From NCBI RefSeq assembly GCF_947250775.1, contig NZ_OX366349.1:930001-994000 (forward strand): DNA of 64,000 bases, written 5' to 3'. Position numbers and translations under genes: made by a program. This DNA is from Wolbachia endosymbiont (group A) of Rhinocyllus conicus. GTDB taxonomy: Bacteria > Pseudomonadota > Alphaproteobacteria > Rickettsiales > Anaplasmataceae. Below are positions 1-8,130 of this stretch, one piece after another; position 1 is the first letter of the stretch, and each line of letters opens with the position of its first letter. Under the pieces are notes generated by a model. It saw nothing but the letters and a program-made list of their open reading frames with translations. It was not told the DNA's origin and did no database searches.

Positions 1-95
1 AGTTTTCTGGATCCCAGTGTTGGCTACTTGGATGACATCTTTCCCTATTAGGGTTACCTTCGGCATTAATGACAGGATAGACTGGGGTTTATAAA
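1..95. repeat. Palindromic-repeat remnant upstream of tyrS
   Basis: The first bases contain pieces of the dispersed short repeat seen throughout the window (GGATCCCAGTGT... and CTTGGATGACA). No coding frame is supported. It lies directly upstream of tyrS, whose promoter must be here or just outside the window; I could not place a convincing -35/-10 pair. Confidence 0.5.
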
Positions 96-1346
96 ATGAA
101 ACACAAGTCCGAGTTTTTAAATTTTATCCAAGAAAGAGGGTACCTATACCAATGTACAAATATTGAAGAGTTAGATCAGCTATTATCCGAAAATAATCAT
201 ATAGTCGCATACATTGGGTTTGATTGCACAGCACCAAGTCTTCATGCTGGTCACCTAATTCAGATTATGATGCTCCGTCACCTGCAGAAATTTGGTTATA
301 AGCCGATAGTCTTACTTGGAGGTGGCACAACAAAAATTGGTGACCCATCCTTCAAAGATAAAGCAAGAAGCATCTTGCCCGTAGAGAACATCAATCAAAA
401 TACATCCAGCATAAGGAGAATATTAGAGAAAATGGTGTCTTTTAATGACAGCAAGACTGGTGCAATGATAGTAAATAACGCAGATTGGTTGGATAACATA
501 AAATACATAGATTTTTTGCGTGATATAGGAGCTTATTTTTCTGTAAATCGTATGCTAAGTTTTGATAGTGTGAAAACTAGGCTGGATAGAGAGCAAACCT
601 TAAGCTTTCTGGAATTTAATTACATGCTATTGCAGGCTTATGATTTTGTTGAGTTGAATAAAAAGCATGGCTGTCGTCTGCAGATTGGAGGGTCAGACCA
701 GTGGGGAAATATAGTAAACGGAATTGAGCTTGGAAAAAAGTTGAATTTACCTGAGCTGTTTGGCCTTACTGCCCCTCTTTTATTGAATGCTCAAGGGGTA
801 AAAATGGGCAAAACTGAAAGTGGAGCAGTGTGGCTTGATGATAATATGCTAAAGCCTTACGACTACTGGCAATATTTTCGCAACGTTGATGATCAAGATG
901 TTGGACGTTTTTTGAGATTGCTCACTGATGTGTCAATTGATGAGATCAAAAAGTTAGAATCCTTAAAAGATCAGGAAATAAATGAAGCAAAAAAAGTTTT
1001 AGCAACAGAGGTGACAAAAATATGTCATGGTGACAAAGAAGCGGAACTTGCACTATCTGCTGCAGTCTCTGCTTTTGAGAATGAAGATAGCTCACTACTT
1101 CCTGATTACATCATAAAAAAAGCACAAGTTGCAAGCGGCATATCCTTAGTAAACCTACTGCGTGACACCGGTTTTGAACCTTCAAAAGGCGCAGCAAAGC
1201 GTTTAATACAGGGCAACGGGTGCAAAGTTAATGATAATATTATAAATGACGTTAACTATATAATAAATTTCGAGAGCTTTAAAGGTCAGCCATTTATAAA
1301 ATTATCTGCAGGAAAGAAGCGCCATATTAAAGTTGTGGTAGATTAG
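96..1346 (+). CDS. tyrS: Tyrosyl-tRNA synthetase
   Basis: Cytoplasmic class I aminoacyl-tRNA synthetase that charges tRNA-Tyr with tyrosine using ATP. The 416-aa length matches the bacterial TyrRS family. The HIGH signature appears as HAGH near residue 51, after the substrate-pocket segment GFDCTAPS, and the KMSKS loop appears as KMGKT in the segment GVKMGKTESG near residues 235-244. The tyrosine/anticodon region GGSDQWGNI is present, and the C-terminal 80 residues look like an S4 RNA-binding domain. The ATG at 96 places the N-terminus as expected. It is followed at once by a gene for a transglutaminase-like protein on the same strand. A degraded copy of its last few codons seems to recur near 2629-2655. 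Confidence 0.96.
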   Translation: MKHKSEFLNFIQERGYLYQCTNIEELDQLLSENNHIVAYIGFDCTAPSLHAGHLIQIMMLRHLQKFGYKPIVLLGGGTTKIGDPSFKDKARSILPVENINQNTSSIRRILEKMVSFNDSKTGAMIVNNADWLDNIKYIDFLRDIGAYFSVNRMLSFDSVKTRLDREQTLSFLEFNYMLLQAYDFVELNKKHGCRLQIGGSDQWGNIVNGIELGKKLNLPELFGLTAPLLLNAQGVKMGKTESGAVWLDDNMLKPYDYWQYFRNVDDQDVGRFLRLLTDVSIDEIKKLESLKDQEINEAKKVLATEVTKICHGDKEAELALSAAVSAFENEDSSLLPDYIIKKAQVASGISLVNLLRDTGFEPSKGAAKRLIQGNGCKVNDNIINDVNYIINFESFKGQPFIKLSAGKKRHIKVVVD

Positions 1347-1400
1347 GTCTCGAAGTAAGAAAATAAATTTTATACAAGTGAGAAATTAGATAATGATGAT

Positions 1401-1961
1401 ATGAATGACTTAAATCAAATATATTTATCTAATCATAAGCCTATATCGAATCTCTTTTTAAATTTGGATATTATTACGTTACGTGAAGCATTAGAATATG
1501 TACATGAGCTGCCTTATGGACGCAATTTTGACCGCACAGATTGTATATCAGTATTCAATGAAAGACGAGGAACGTGTAGTACAAAACATGCTCTGATTTA
1601 TAAGTTAGGTTGCGAATGTGAAATCGACATAACGCTACACATAGCTGTCTTTATGATGAATAAAGTGAACACTCCGAAAGCTTCTGCAATTCTAAATGAG
1701 TATAACTTACTACACATTCCAGAAATGCATTGCTATCTTCGTTACGAAAGCCGAATTATTGACATAACTTTTCCAGGAAATAACATGTTATTAAAACTGA
1801 CAGAGGAAGAAAAAATTGAGCCAGAACACCTTGGAAGCTATAAAATAGAAAAGCATAAACAATTTATTGAGAGCTGGCTGATCAGTAACCCAACCATACC
1901 GTATAACATGGAGCAAATTTTCAAAATTCGAGAATTATGTATAAAGCGATTGGAAAGATAG
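1401..1961 (+). CDS. Transglutaminase-like protein, 186 aa
   Basis: No precise family name is recognised. What can be seen is a plausible Cys-His-Asp arrangement of the transglutaminase/papain-like fold: the segment RRGTCSTKHALIYKLG (Cys near residue 59) resembles the helix-capping nucleophile of that superfamily, followed downstream by PEMHCYLRY (His near 112) and RIIDITFPG (Asp near 122). There is no signal peptide or membrane segment, so it should be cytoplasmic. It lies 54 bp behind tyrS and may be co-transcribed with it. Its last 42 bp (about 1919-1963) recur with three mismatches at 3170-3213, at the 3' end of the SWIM-domain gene, which indicates a local duplication. The enzymatic role is inference; substrate unknown. 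Confidence 0.75.
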   Translation: MNDLNQIYLSNHKPISNLFLNLDIITLREALEYVHELPYGRNFDRTDCISVFNERRGTCSTKHALIYKLGCECEIDITLHIAVFMMNKVNTPKASAILNEYNLLHIPEMHCYLRYESRIIDITFPGNNMLLKLTEEEKIEPEHLGSYKIEKHKQFIESWLISNPTIPYNMEQIFKIRELCIKRLER

Positions 1962-1983
1962 TAGAAAGCGAAATTCTATTATA

Positions 1984-2603
1984 TATAGCTAAAGTGGCTT
2001 AGGTTTACCTACAATTTGAAAAACAACAAATTCGTCATTCCGCTACTCGTTAGCGGAATCTATGCTGAGATACCGCGAATGAATCCATAGCTGTACGAAC
2101 ATTCATTTTTGAAGGTAAATTGCACAGCAAATGGTGTCATTCCAGTGCTTGACACTGGAATGGCTTTGTTGCATCGCTAGCTATGATGGATTAAAGATAA
2201 AAAAGATGGAGAATATCAGTAGCTTATTATTCTGGTATTTATAACAAGAACGGTCAGTGAATACCTAAATTTGAGTAAAAGAAATTTCACTACCACTCAC
2301 TAATCCGGCTAAAATTCAAGAATTTCAATGCTTTAGCTATTTTCAATAGAATTAAGTTTATTAATATAAATAATAAATTACTATTCTTAAATTTGATCAG
2401 ATTGATTGCAAAAAAACAAGATTTTCAATAGGTTGCTTATAATCCTAGCTATAGTTAGCCTTTCATAAGTAGCGATGCAACAAAGCCATCCCAGTGTCTG
2501 GGCACTGGGATGACACCCCACTGGTGGCCCAAACTACAACGTTCGTACAGTTGTGGAATGAATCGCGGTATGACGTAGGGAAACCTTTCTTGAGTTAGCT
2601 ATA
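1984..2603. repeat. Nested TA-type miniature element with palindromes and a MITE inside
   Basis: The outer ends are inverted: TATAGCTAAAGTGGCTTAGG at 1984 and its partner ending ...GAGTTAGCTATA at 2603. The same ends enclose only 133 bp at 10056-10188, so this copy has grown by insertion. Inside are the hairpin ATTCCGCTACTCGTTAGCGGAAT, an inner inverted pair (TGTACGAAC at about 2093 and GTTCGTACA at about 2541), and inside that the 326-bp MITE at 2162-2487. A third copy in the opposite orientation is at 44690-45037. TA at both edges suggests a Tc1/IS630-type target choice. No gene is present between 1962 and 2719. Confidence 0.65.
2162..2487 (-). mobile_element. 326-bp MITE, copy 1 (no target duplication)
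   Basis: It starts GGCTTTGTTGCATCGCTA and ends with the exact reverse complement. It is one of five copies, each spanning 326 bp of MITE sequence (others at 12805, 41202 with an internal IS, 46162 and 52670). Orientation is opposite to the copies at 12805, 46162 and 52670. Unlike the other four copies it is not flanked by a 9-bp direct repeat: the left flank is CACTGGAAT and the right flank ATCCCAGTG. This suggests recombination between palindromes after insertion. No complete transposase is encoded; short frames inside it are not genes. Confidence 0.85.
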
Positions 2604-2719
2604 GCACTATAAAGTTGTCCGCAGGGCCATATAAAAGTTGTGGTGGGTTAATAAATTTTTATGGAAGAAAGGATATATTAGAAAATTGAGGGCTTTATAT
2701 ATGAAATAAGGAGGCAAAA

Positions 2720-3196
2720 ATGAGACTGTATTATAAAGATATCACAGGTCTTATTAAAGAACCCTACCTCTCTAGCGGAAGAGATTATTTTAACAAAGGA
2801 AAGGTACAGATTATATCTGTTAATGAATCTCAAGCTAAATCAAAGGTAGTTGGATCAAGTGTATATCGGGTAAAACTAGAATACGATAGTCCATTCCTTA
2901 GTGGAAAGTGTTCCTGTCCTGCATTTGTGTATTATGGTCCGTGCAAGCATATGGCTGCAACGGGTTTTGCTTTGATTGATCTTGACAGAAAGGAGTATCG
3001 ATCATCTATGTGCCCGGGATATGTTGATGAACAAACTCTCCTTGAAAGGTTTTTACTTAAAAAAACAAACAAAGAGCTCATTTCAATAATTGTTCGTCTA
3101 GGTGACCAACATCCAGAAATTTTTGAAGAACTAGAGGATGAAGAATATGAGCAATTCACTCAAAGTAAGTTTTCAAAATCCGAGAATTATGTATAA
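2720..3196 (+). CDS. SWIM zinc-finger domain protein, 158 aa
   Basis: A SWIM-type zinc-binding motif is visible: CSC at about residues 64-66 and CKH at about 76-78, in the order CxC...CxH (CSCPAFVYYGPCKHMAA). SWIM fingers bind DNA or proteins and often sit at the N-terminus of Snf2-type helicases; here no helicase follows, so the protein is either a stand-alone SWIM protein or a truncated helicase. A good ribosome-binding site AAGGAGG precedes the ATG at 2720. The C-terminal residues (SKSENYV) come from sequence duplicated from the end of the upstream transglutaminase-like gene in another frame, so the native C-terminus has probably been replaced. Confidence 0.75.
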   Translation: MRLYYKDITGLIKEPYLSSGRDYFNKGKVQIISVNESQAKSKVVGSSVYRVKLEYDSPFLSGKCSCPAFVYYGPCKHMAATGFALIDLDRKEYRSSMCPGYVDEQTLLERFLLKKTNKELISIIVRLGDQHPEIFEELEDEEYEQFTQSKFSKSENYV

Positions 3197-3214
3197 AGTG
3201 ATTGGAAAGATGGT

Positions 3215-3384
3215 GAGATCAGGTAACCTATAGCTGATCCAAGGAAGACATCATACCGCCGCGGCGCTAACAAGTAGCGGGATGACGAGGTTATCGTCAT
3301 GCCACCGCGAACCGTCATACCGCCGCGGTATCTCTTAGCCGCTAACACGTAGCGGGATGACGGTTGTCGTTTAGCCATAAATGT
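3215..3384. repeat. Cluster of GTCATACCGC/GCGGTATGAC palindromes
   Basis: A run of short palindromic units (CATACCGCCGCGG, CGCTAACAAGTAGCGGGATGACG, GAACCGTCATACCGCCGCGG). The same units recur near 13760-13860, 15820-16010 and 44700-45010. They could form strong hairpins in RNA. Their GTCATA/TATGAC motif is the hexamer used by the serine-recombinase element of this window. Short reverse-strand frames across them are repeat artefacts. Confidence 0.7.
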
Positions 3385-3800
3385 TTAAGAAATTTACCAA
3401 ACGAAAAAAAAGGCAAAAGAAGCCTTAGTCATTGTCTATTTTCAGTATTGGCGTTTTTTAAGTCTTAAACACTGCAATTTAGCTGCTTTTAAATGCAACT
3501 CACCTTTGTTTAAATGTTTAAGAAATTTACTAAGCAGAAAAAAAGGCAAAAGAAACCCCGTGTTAGCTAGTTGTCACTTTCTAATCCTGCAAATTGGCGT
3601 TCTCTGCTGTCTTAAACGCTTTGTAAGCGCGTTTCGGCTTATATAGCTAGAAATGTTGTGAAGACATAAGGTGCACATAGTGCGAAAAATTAAAAATAAG
3701 ACGCCAAGTACGTTGTTTTTTTGCTGTTTAATCTGCACAGATGAAGATAACTGAATACCTTCAGTACCATGATAAGGGGGCTGGCGGAGTTTGTCAAGTA
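3385..3800 (-). repeat. 420-bp dispersed repeat, copy 1 (candidate ncRNA unit)
   Basis: Homologous to 13170-13605 (opposite orientation) and 45045-45465. It holds two diverged half-units, each with the pattern TTTAAGAAATTTAC...GGCAAAAGAA...GTCTTAAAC. On the minus strand a sigma70-like promoter TTGACA (3792-3797), 17-bp spacer, TATCAT (3769-3774) reads into the repeat, directly before the small hairpin ACTGAAGGTATTCAGT. No protein frame is conserved. See the finding on this repeat family. Confidence 0.7.
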
Positions 3801-3947
3801 AGTTTTTTCGTTTCTGAGGGCTACTGAATAACGGCTACAATGTTTGTACAGCTATGTACATAGTGCTGGAACCAAAAAAAGAACCAAGTAGCTTGGCTAC
3901 TTGGATGACAAAAGGTAATACAAGAAATCTATCGGCTCTCGTATACC

Positions 3948-4820
3948 TTAGTGAAACTTAACAAGTTTATCTATAGTTTTAGTGATGATTCTTGGAGTAT
4001 CCGGAGAAACTGCTGAGCTCAGCCTATTTAACCGTTCTATAGCAAACTCGCTGTTCTCATTTGCTATGAAATCACATAAAATATTTTCTATATCCTTAGT
4101 AACACTTTCATGCTTCCTCAGAGGATGATTATGTGGATACCTATTGATGGTTCTGATGCTAGAATACTCAACAAAAGCTTGATCCTTAAAAGCAAGTTGT
4201 CTCAATTTCTCTTTGAATTTTCCTTCTTCCTCTTTTGCTAAAAGGCGGGACTTTATCAGTGATTTTATAATCAAATTTATAGCTTGATGTATTTCAGAAT
4301 GCACTATAACTTTAATAGTATTTTCCTCTACTATACAATCATAAATACTTTTTTCGCTCTTTAATGACTCTATAAGCGTTCTGCTATTTTGTGAATTCAA
4401 TTCCAAATTCTCTTCACCCATAGGAGTTATTATAAAGGTATTCTTATTTACTCTGATGTTAAATTGTGGAGAGCCTTCAGAAAAGGAAAATGCTACATTC
4501 TTAGATTCAAGTGCGTGATTGTATGCAGCAAAAAGGGTGTGTGCTATAACACTGCTGGGCACCTTCATTCCATGTTTACTCAGGTGGTTCAATACATTTT
4601 CAACCTCATGATATGTAAAGTCTGTATCTTTTAGCAATTCAACAACTTCTCCGCCGTTGTGCTGTTTATACTCTATTCTCACTTCTTCTGTAAAAAGTGT
4701 TTTAGCTGCTATATGTTTATCAAGCACTGTGAAAATCTTGATGAAATTCTCTAAATCTTGTTTGTTAACTAATTCGATACTAATTAAGTTTCTGCTAATA
4801 ATTGAAATATTTTTTGTCAT
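3948..4820 (-). CDS. Hypothetical protein, 290 aa
   Basis: I do not recognise the family. The protein is hydrophilic, has no signal peptide or membrane segment, and is rich in Glu/Lys with predicted alternating helices and strands. Composition and codon use fit the neighbouring genes. It begins at ATG 4820, downstream of an AT-rich 115-bp gap shared with the divergent-oriented 3' end of grxC, and ends at the edge of the repeat zone. No paralogue occurs in the window. It is probably a lineage-specific Wolbachia cytoplasmic protein; function unknown. Confidence 0.75.
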   Translation of the reverse strand: MTKNISIISRNLISIELVNKQDLENFIKIFTVLDKHIAAKTLFTEEVRIEYKQHNGGEVVELLKDTDFTYHEVENVLNHLSKHGMKVPSSVIAHTLFAAYNHALESKNVAFSFSEGSPQFNIRVNKNTFIITPMGEENLELNSQNSRTLIESLKSEKSIYDCIVEENTIKVIVHSEIHQAINLIIKSLIKSRLLAKEEEGKFKEKLRQLAFKDQAFVEYSSIRTINRYPHNHPLRKHESVTKDIENILCDFIANENSEFAIERLNRLSSAVSPDTPRIITKTIDKLVKFH

Positions 4821-4935
4821 TTTTTCCCACTAAAAAAACTCACTAAATGAATTGTATTTTTAATTCATTAAGAATTGTTTAAAGTGAGCATACTAGTTTT
4901 CATTTACGTATTACACGACAAAACAAGATAAAAAG

Positions 4936-5286
4936 TTACATAAAATCATCATGTGGTATAACACACTCTCCACATTCATCATTGCTGTTTGTGTAGGTTG
5001 TGACATCAGTGTGATTGTCATTATTATTTAGCATATCATCCAACTTTCCTTCTTTTTCAAGATCCATCAATTTGTCACACCCCCCAATGTGCTTATCGTT
5101 AATAAAGATCTGTGGAACTGTTCTAACGTTATACTTTGATTTTATGTCGTTAAATAGATCTGAGTTTTTGAGCACATCGATTTCTTCATATTTCACACCT
5201 TTTTTATCCAGTAACTCTTTTGCTTTTTTGCAGAATGGGCAGTGATGCTTTACATATATTATAACTTTTCCTTTAGTATTTTTCAC
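4936..5286 (-). CDS. grxC: Glutaredoxin, CPFC type, with a C-terminal Cys-rich tail
   Basis: Glutathione-dependent disulfide reductase of the cytoplasm. The thioredoxin-fold signature is clear: HCPFCKKAKELL with the redox pair CPFC near residues 16-19, the cis-proline segment VRTVPQIFIN, and the glutathione-binding GGCDKL. The catalytic domain is about 85 residues; the protein is 116 residues, and the extra tail after residue 88 is acidic and Asn/Thr rich and contains a second CxxC (ECGECVIP). The function of that tail is unknown. It is divergently transcribed from ribF with about 68 bp between start codons. Confidence 0.92.
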   Translation of the reverse strand: MKNTKGKVIIYVKHHCPFCKKAKELLDKKGVKYEEIDVLKNSDLFNDIKSKYNVRTVPQIFINDKHIGGCDKLMDLEKEGKLDDMLNNNDNHTDVTTYTNSNDECGECVIPHDDFM

Positions 5287-5354
5287 AATTTATCTCCGTA
5301 GCTTGCTAAAATATAGTTATTATATATAAGAAACATGTAAAAACATCAAATTGT

Positions 5355-6287
5355 ATGAAAATTATTTATAATTGTGAGCAAGGGATAGAAAATAATATAG
5401 CACTAACCTTCGGAAATTTCGATGGCATTCATTTAGGACATGAATTTGCAATTTCCACTCTAAAGAAGGTAGCACAAGAAAGAGGATTACCCTCTGCAGT
5501 TTTAACTTTTGAGCCTCACCCATCAACTGTTTTATTTGGTAGAAACAATTTTAGGTTAATAGACCAAGAACAAAAAAAGGAACTAATCAGCAGCTATGGT
5601 ATAGATTACTTGTATATTATTAATTTTAGTAGAGGTTTTTCTGAGGTTAGCTGCGATGACTTTATCAGTGAGATTTTAATAGATAAATATGGCGCTAAAC
5701 ACATAATTGTCGGAGAAAATTGCACTTTTGGTCATAAACGATTGGGTGATATATTAACTCTAGAGAAATATTCTGAAACATATGGATACTCTTTGACTAA
5801 ATTAGAGCCATTAATAATTGACGGCAAAATTTGCTCTTCTTCTTCAATCAGAGAGTATGTACAGAAAGGTGAAATAGACATTGCTAATAAATTACTTGGT
5901 AGACCTTATCAAGTTTCTGGTGTTGTGACAAAGGGTGCGTGTAGAGGTAGAGAAATAGGATTCCCAACCATAAATATTCCTATAGAAGATTGCATGATAA
6001 AACCAAAATTTGGTACATATTACGCTAAAGTGATGTTTTCTTATAATAACCCAAACTGGTTATATGGAGTAGTCAATATTGGTATGAGACCTACATTTAA
6101 GGATCTGAAAAAGCCTATAATAGAAATGCACATATTCGATTTTGATGAAGACGTATATAATCATAAAGTTAATATACAACTTTTAAAATTCATAAGGTCA
6201 GAAAAAAAATTCCATAGTATTGAGGAGTTAACAAAACAGATAAATTATGATATACTTAAAGTTTATAGGTTAAAGGCAAATTTATGA
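5355..6287 (+). CDS. ribF: Bifunctional riboflavin kinase / FAD synthetase
   Basis: Converts riboflavin to FMN and then FAD in the cytoplasm. The N-terminal FMN adenylyltransferase domain shows GNFDGIHLGH at residues 20-29 and the signature SSSSIREYV near 174. The C-terminal riboflavin kinase domain shows GRPYQVSGVV and the metal/ATP motif GREIGFPTINI. At 310 aa it has normal length. The stop overlaps the ATG of lspA by 4 bp (ATGA), so the two genes are almost certainly one transcript. Confidence 0.96.
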   Translation: MKIIYNCEQGIENNIALTFGNFDGIHLGHEFAISTLKKVAQERGLPSAVLTFEPHPSTVLFGRNNFRLIDQEQKKELISSYGIDYLYIINFSRGFSEVSCDDFISEILIDKYGAKHIIVGENCTFGHKRLGDILTLEKYSETYGYSLTKLEPLIIDGKICSSSSIREYVQKGEIDIANKLLGRPYQVSGVVTKGACRGREIGFPTINIPIEDCMIKPKFGTYYAKVMFSYNNPNWLYGVVNIGMRPTFKDLKKPIIEMHIFDFDEDVYNHKVNIQLLKFIRSEKKFHSIEELTKQINYDILKVYRLKANL

Positions 6288-6760
6288 AAAAGTTATGCTT
6301 AATTGTTATATTAATTATAGTATTGATTGACCAAACGAGCAAATTGTACATAAACTCATTGATTGATGAGGGAGAATCAATTGAGATCGCTAGCTTTATA
6401 AAGCTAGTTGAAGTTTGGAATTCAGGCATTAGTTTTGGAATGTGTAGCGCTTTACCGCATGGCGGTTTCTTTTTTTCAGCATTTTCAATACTAATAATTG
6501 GTATACTTGCATACTTAATATACAAGTCTGATGATCGGTCAACTTACCTTGGGTTTTCTCTGATGATTGGTGGAGCAATCGGAAACGTAGTTGATAGGAT
6601 TTATTGGGGAGCTGTATATGATTTCATATATTTTCATATTGATGATTGGTATTGGCCAGCTTTTAATTTAGCGGATTTATCTATAGTTTGTGGAATGTTT
6701 ACATTGTTATATAAGTGGTATATATACGATATGTTTATTTCCAAACAAAATGAGGAATAA
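6284..6760 (+). CDS. lspA: Lipoprotein signal peptidase (signal peptidase II)
   Basis: Inner-membrane aspartyl protease that removes the signal peptide of diacylglyceryl prolipoproteins. Four hydrophobic segments are visible in 158 aa, and both catalytic Asp motifs are present: GNVVDRI (near residue 106) and FNLADLSI (near 130). It overlaps ribF by 4 bp and is followed after 29 bp by an M16 peptidase gene. It acts downstream of Lgt, encoded at 11912 in this window. Confidence 0.95.
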   Translation: MKKLCLIVILIIVLIDQTSKLYINSLIDEGESIEIASFIKLVEVWNSGISFGMCSALPHGGFFFSAFSILIIGILAYLIYKSDDRSTYLGFSLMIGGAIGNVVDRIYWGAVYDFIYFHIDDWYWPAFNLADLSIVCGMFTLLYKWYIYDMFISKQNEE

Positions 6761-6789
6761 AATAATTGTTTTTATATTAGGTCGAAATA

Positions 6790-8130
6790 ATGCTTCATAA
6801 GTTTTTTAGTTTTCTTATACTACCTGCACTCTTTTTTACTTACCCAATTTCTTTGAAGGCTTTAAGCATAGAGCACGACATAAAACATGCTAAACTCAGT
6901 AACGGACTAGATGTCTATGTTGTTCCTAATCATCGGATTCCAGCCGTTTTACATGCAGTAATATACAAAGTTGGGGGAATGGATGATCCAATTGGCAAAG
7001 CAGGATTGGCTCACTACTTTGAACATTTAATGTTTGAAACTACAGGGAAGTTCACAGATATAGAAGCCACTATGAGTAGCATTGGGGCCCAGTTTAATGC
7101 GTTTACTACTAAGGAATATACCTGTTACTACGAATTAGTCCTTAAAAATGACTTACCACTGGCAATGGAAGTTGAAGCAGACAGAATGGGCAATTTTAAT
7201 GTTACCCAAGATAAAATAGAAAGAGAAAAAAACATTGTACTGGAAGAGAGGAAGATGAGATTTGATAATCATCCTAACAGCTTGTTGTGGGAAGAAATGG
7301 ATAGTGCATTTTACCGTACTGGCTATGGCAGGTCTGTTATTGGCTGGGAGAGCGATATCACAACTTACAATCAGGATGACATAACGAGGTTTCATGATAA
7401 CTATTATCACCCCGGCAATGCAATATTACTGATTGTGGGTGATGTGGAATTTGATGAAGTAGTGAAGATAGCAGAAGAAAAATATGGCGAAATTAAAGCT
7501 AAGCCTGTAATGAGACATTACCCAAATCAGGATCCAGTGCATAATGCAGGTTTATCGGTGATTTTAGAGAGCACTGAAGTAAAAGAACCAGTTTTATATT
7601 TTCGTTATCGTGTTTCTTTATTTAAGCACACAAGTGAAGCCTCTGCTGCTCATTTAGCGGTTGACATTTTAGGTGGCAGCAAATCCAGCAAACTGTATAA
7701 AGATTTGGTTTTAGATAAAGATGTGGCAGTATCAGTATCTGCTTATTACAATAGTTTAACTTTTAGTGATGGCTACATTGATATTCAGGTCATTCCAAAA
7801 AGCGGGGTTAGTTTAGGCGCTGTTGAAAGAGAATTAGAAAATGCTATTAATAACTTCATGTCTAAAGGAATAACGGATGAGGAGTTGCAAAGCTCAAAAT
7901 ATAGATATAAAGCAGCACAGTTTGATAACTTATCTAGCTTAGAGAATATAGCATTCTTTTACGGCTCACAGTTAGCGCTTGGTATTCCACTTGATGAAAT
8001 AGATATTTCATATAGCAAGATTAATGATGTCAATCTAGAGGATGTAAATAATAAAATCCGTGCTATTTTTTCTGCTAATAAGTTAATTGGTCGTTTGTTG
8101 CCAAAAGGAGATGATAATGAGAATAAGTAA
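6790..8130 (+). CDS. M16 family zinc peptidase, catalytic subunit
   Basis: Pitrilysin/mitochondrial-processing-peptidase-like protease. The inverted zinc motif HxxEH is at residues 75-79 (HYFEH), with the distal ligand Glu in IVLEERKMR near residue 152. An N-terminal hydrophobic stretch of about 25 residues is a likely signal peptide, so the enzyme is probably periplasmic. The length (446 aa) is that of a half-size M16 subunit. It is followed by, and overlaps by 14 bp, a second M16 gene lacking the zinc motif: the arrangement of an alpha/beta heterodimer. Confidence 0.93.
   Translation: MLHKFFSFLILPALFFTYPISLKALSIEHDIKHAKLSNGLDVYVVPNHRIPAVLHAVIYKVGGMDDPIGKAGLAHYFEHLMFETTGKFTDIEATMSSIGAQFNAFTTKEYTCYYELVLKNDLPLAMEVEADRMGNFNVTQDKIEREKNIVLEERKMRFDNHPNSLLWEEMDSAFYRTGYGRSVIGWESDITTYNQDDITRFHDNYYHPGNAILLIVGDVEFDEVVKIAEEKYGEIKAKPVMRHYPNQDPVHNAGLSVILESTEVKEPVLYFRYRVSLFKHTSEASAAHLAVDILGGSKSSKLYKDLVLDKDVAVSVSAYYNSLTFSDGYIDIQVIPKSGVSLGAVERELENAINNFMSKGITDEELQSSKYRYKAAQFDNLSSLENIAFFYGSQLALGIPLDEIDISYSKINDVNLEDVNNKIRAIFSANKLIGRLLPKGDDNENK

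Noticed and set aside
2162..2487. 9-bp target duplication for MITE copy 1
   Set aside because: Flanks CACTGGAAT and ATCCCAGTG are not a direct repeat; they are arms of two palindromes.
3187..3378. 63-codon minus-strand frame
   Set aside because: Entirely within palindromic repeats; residues repeat with the palindromes.
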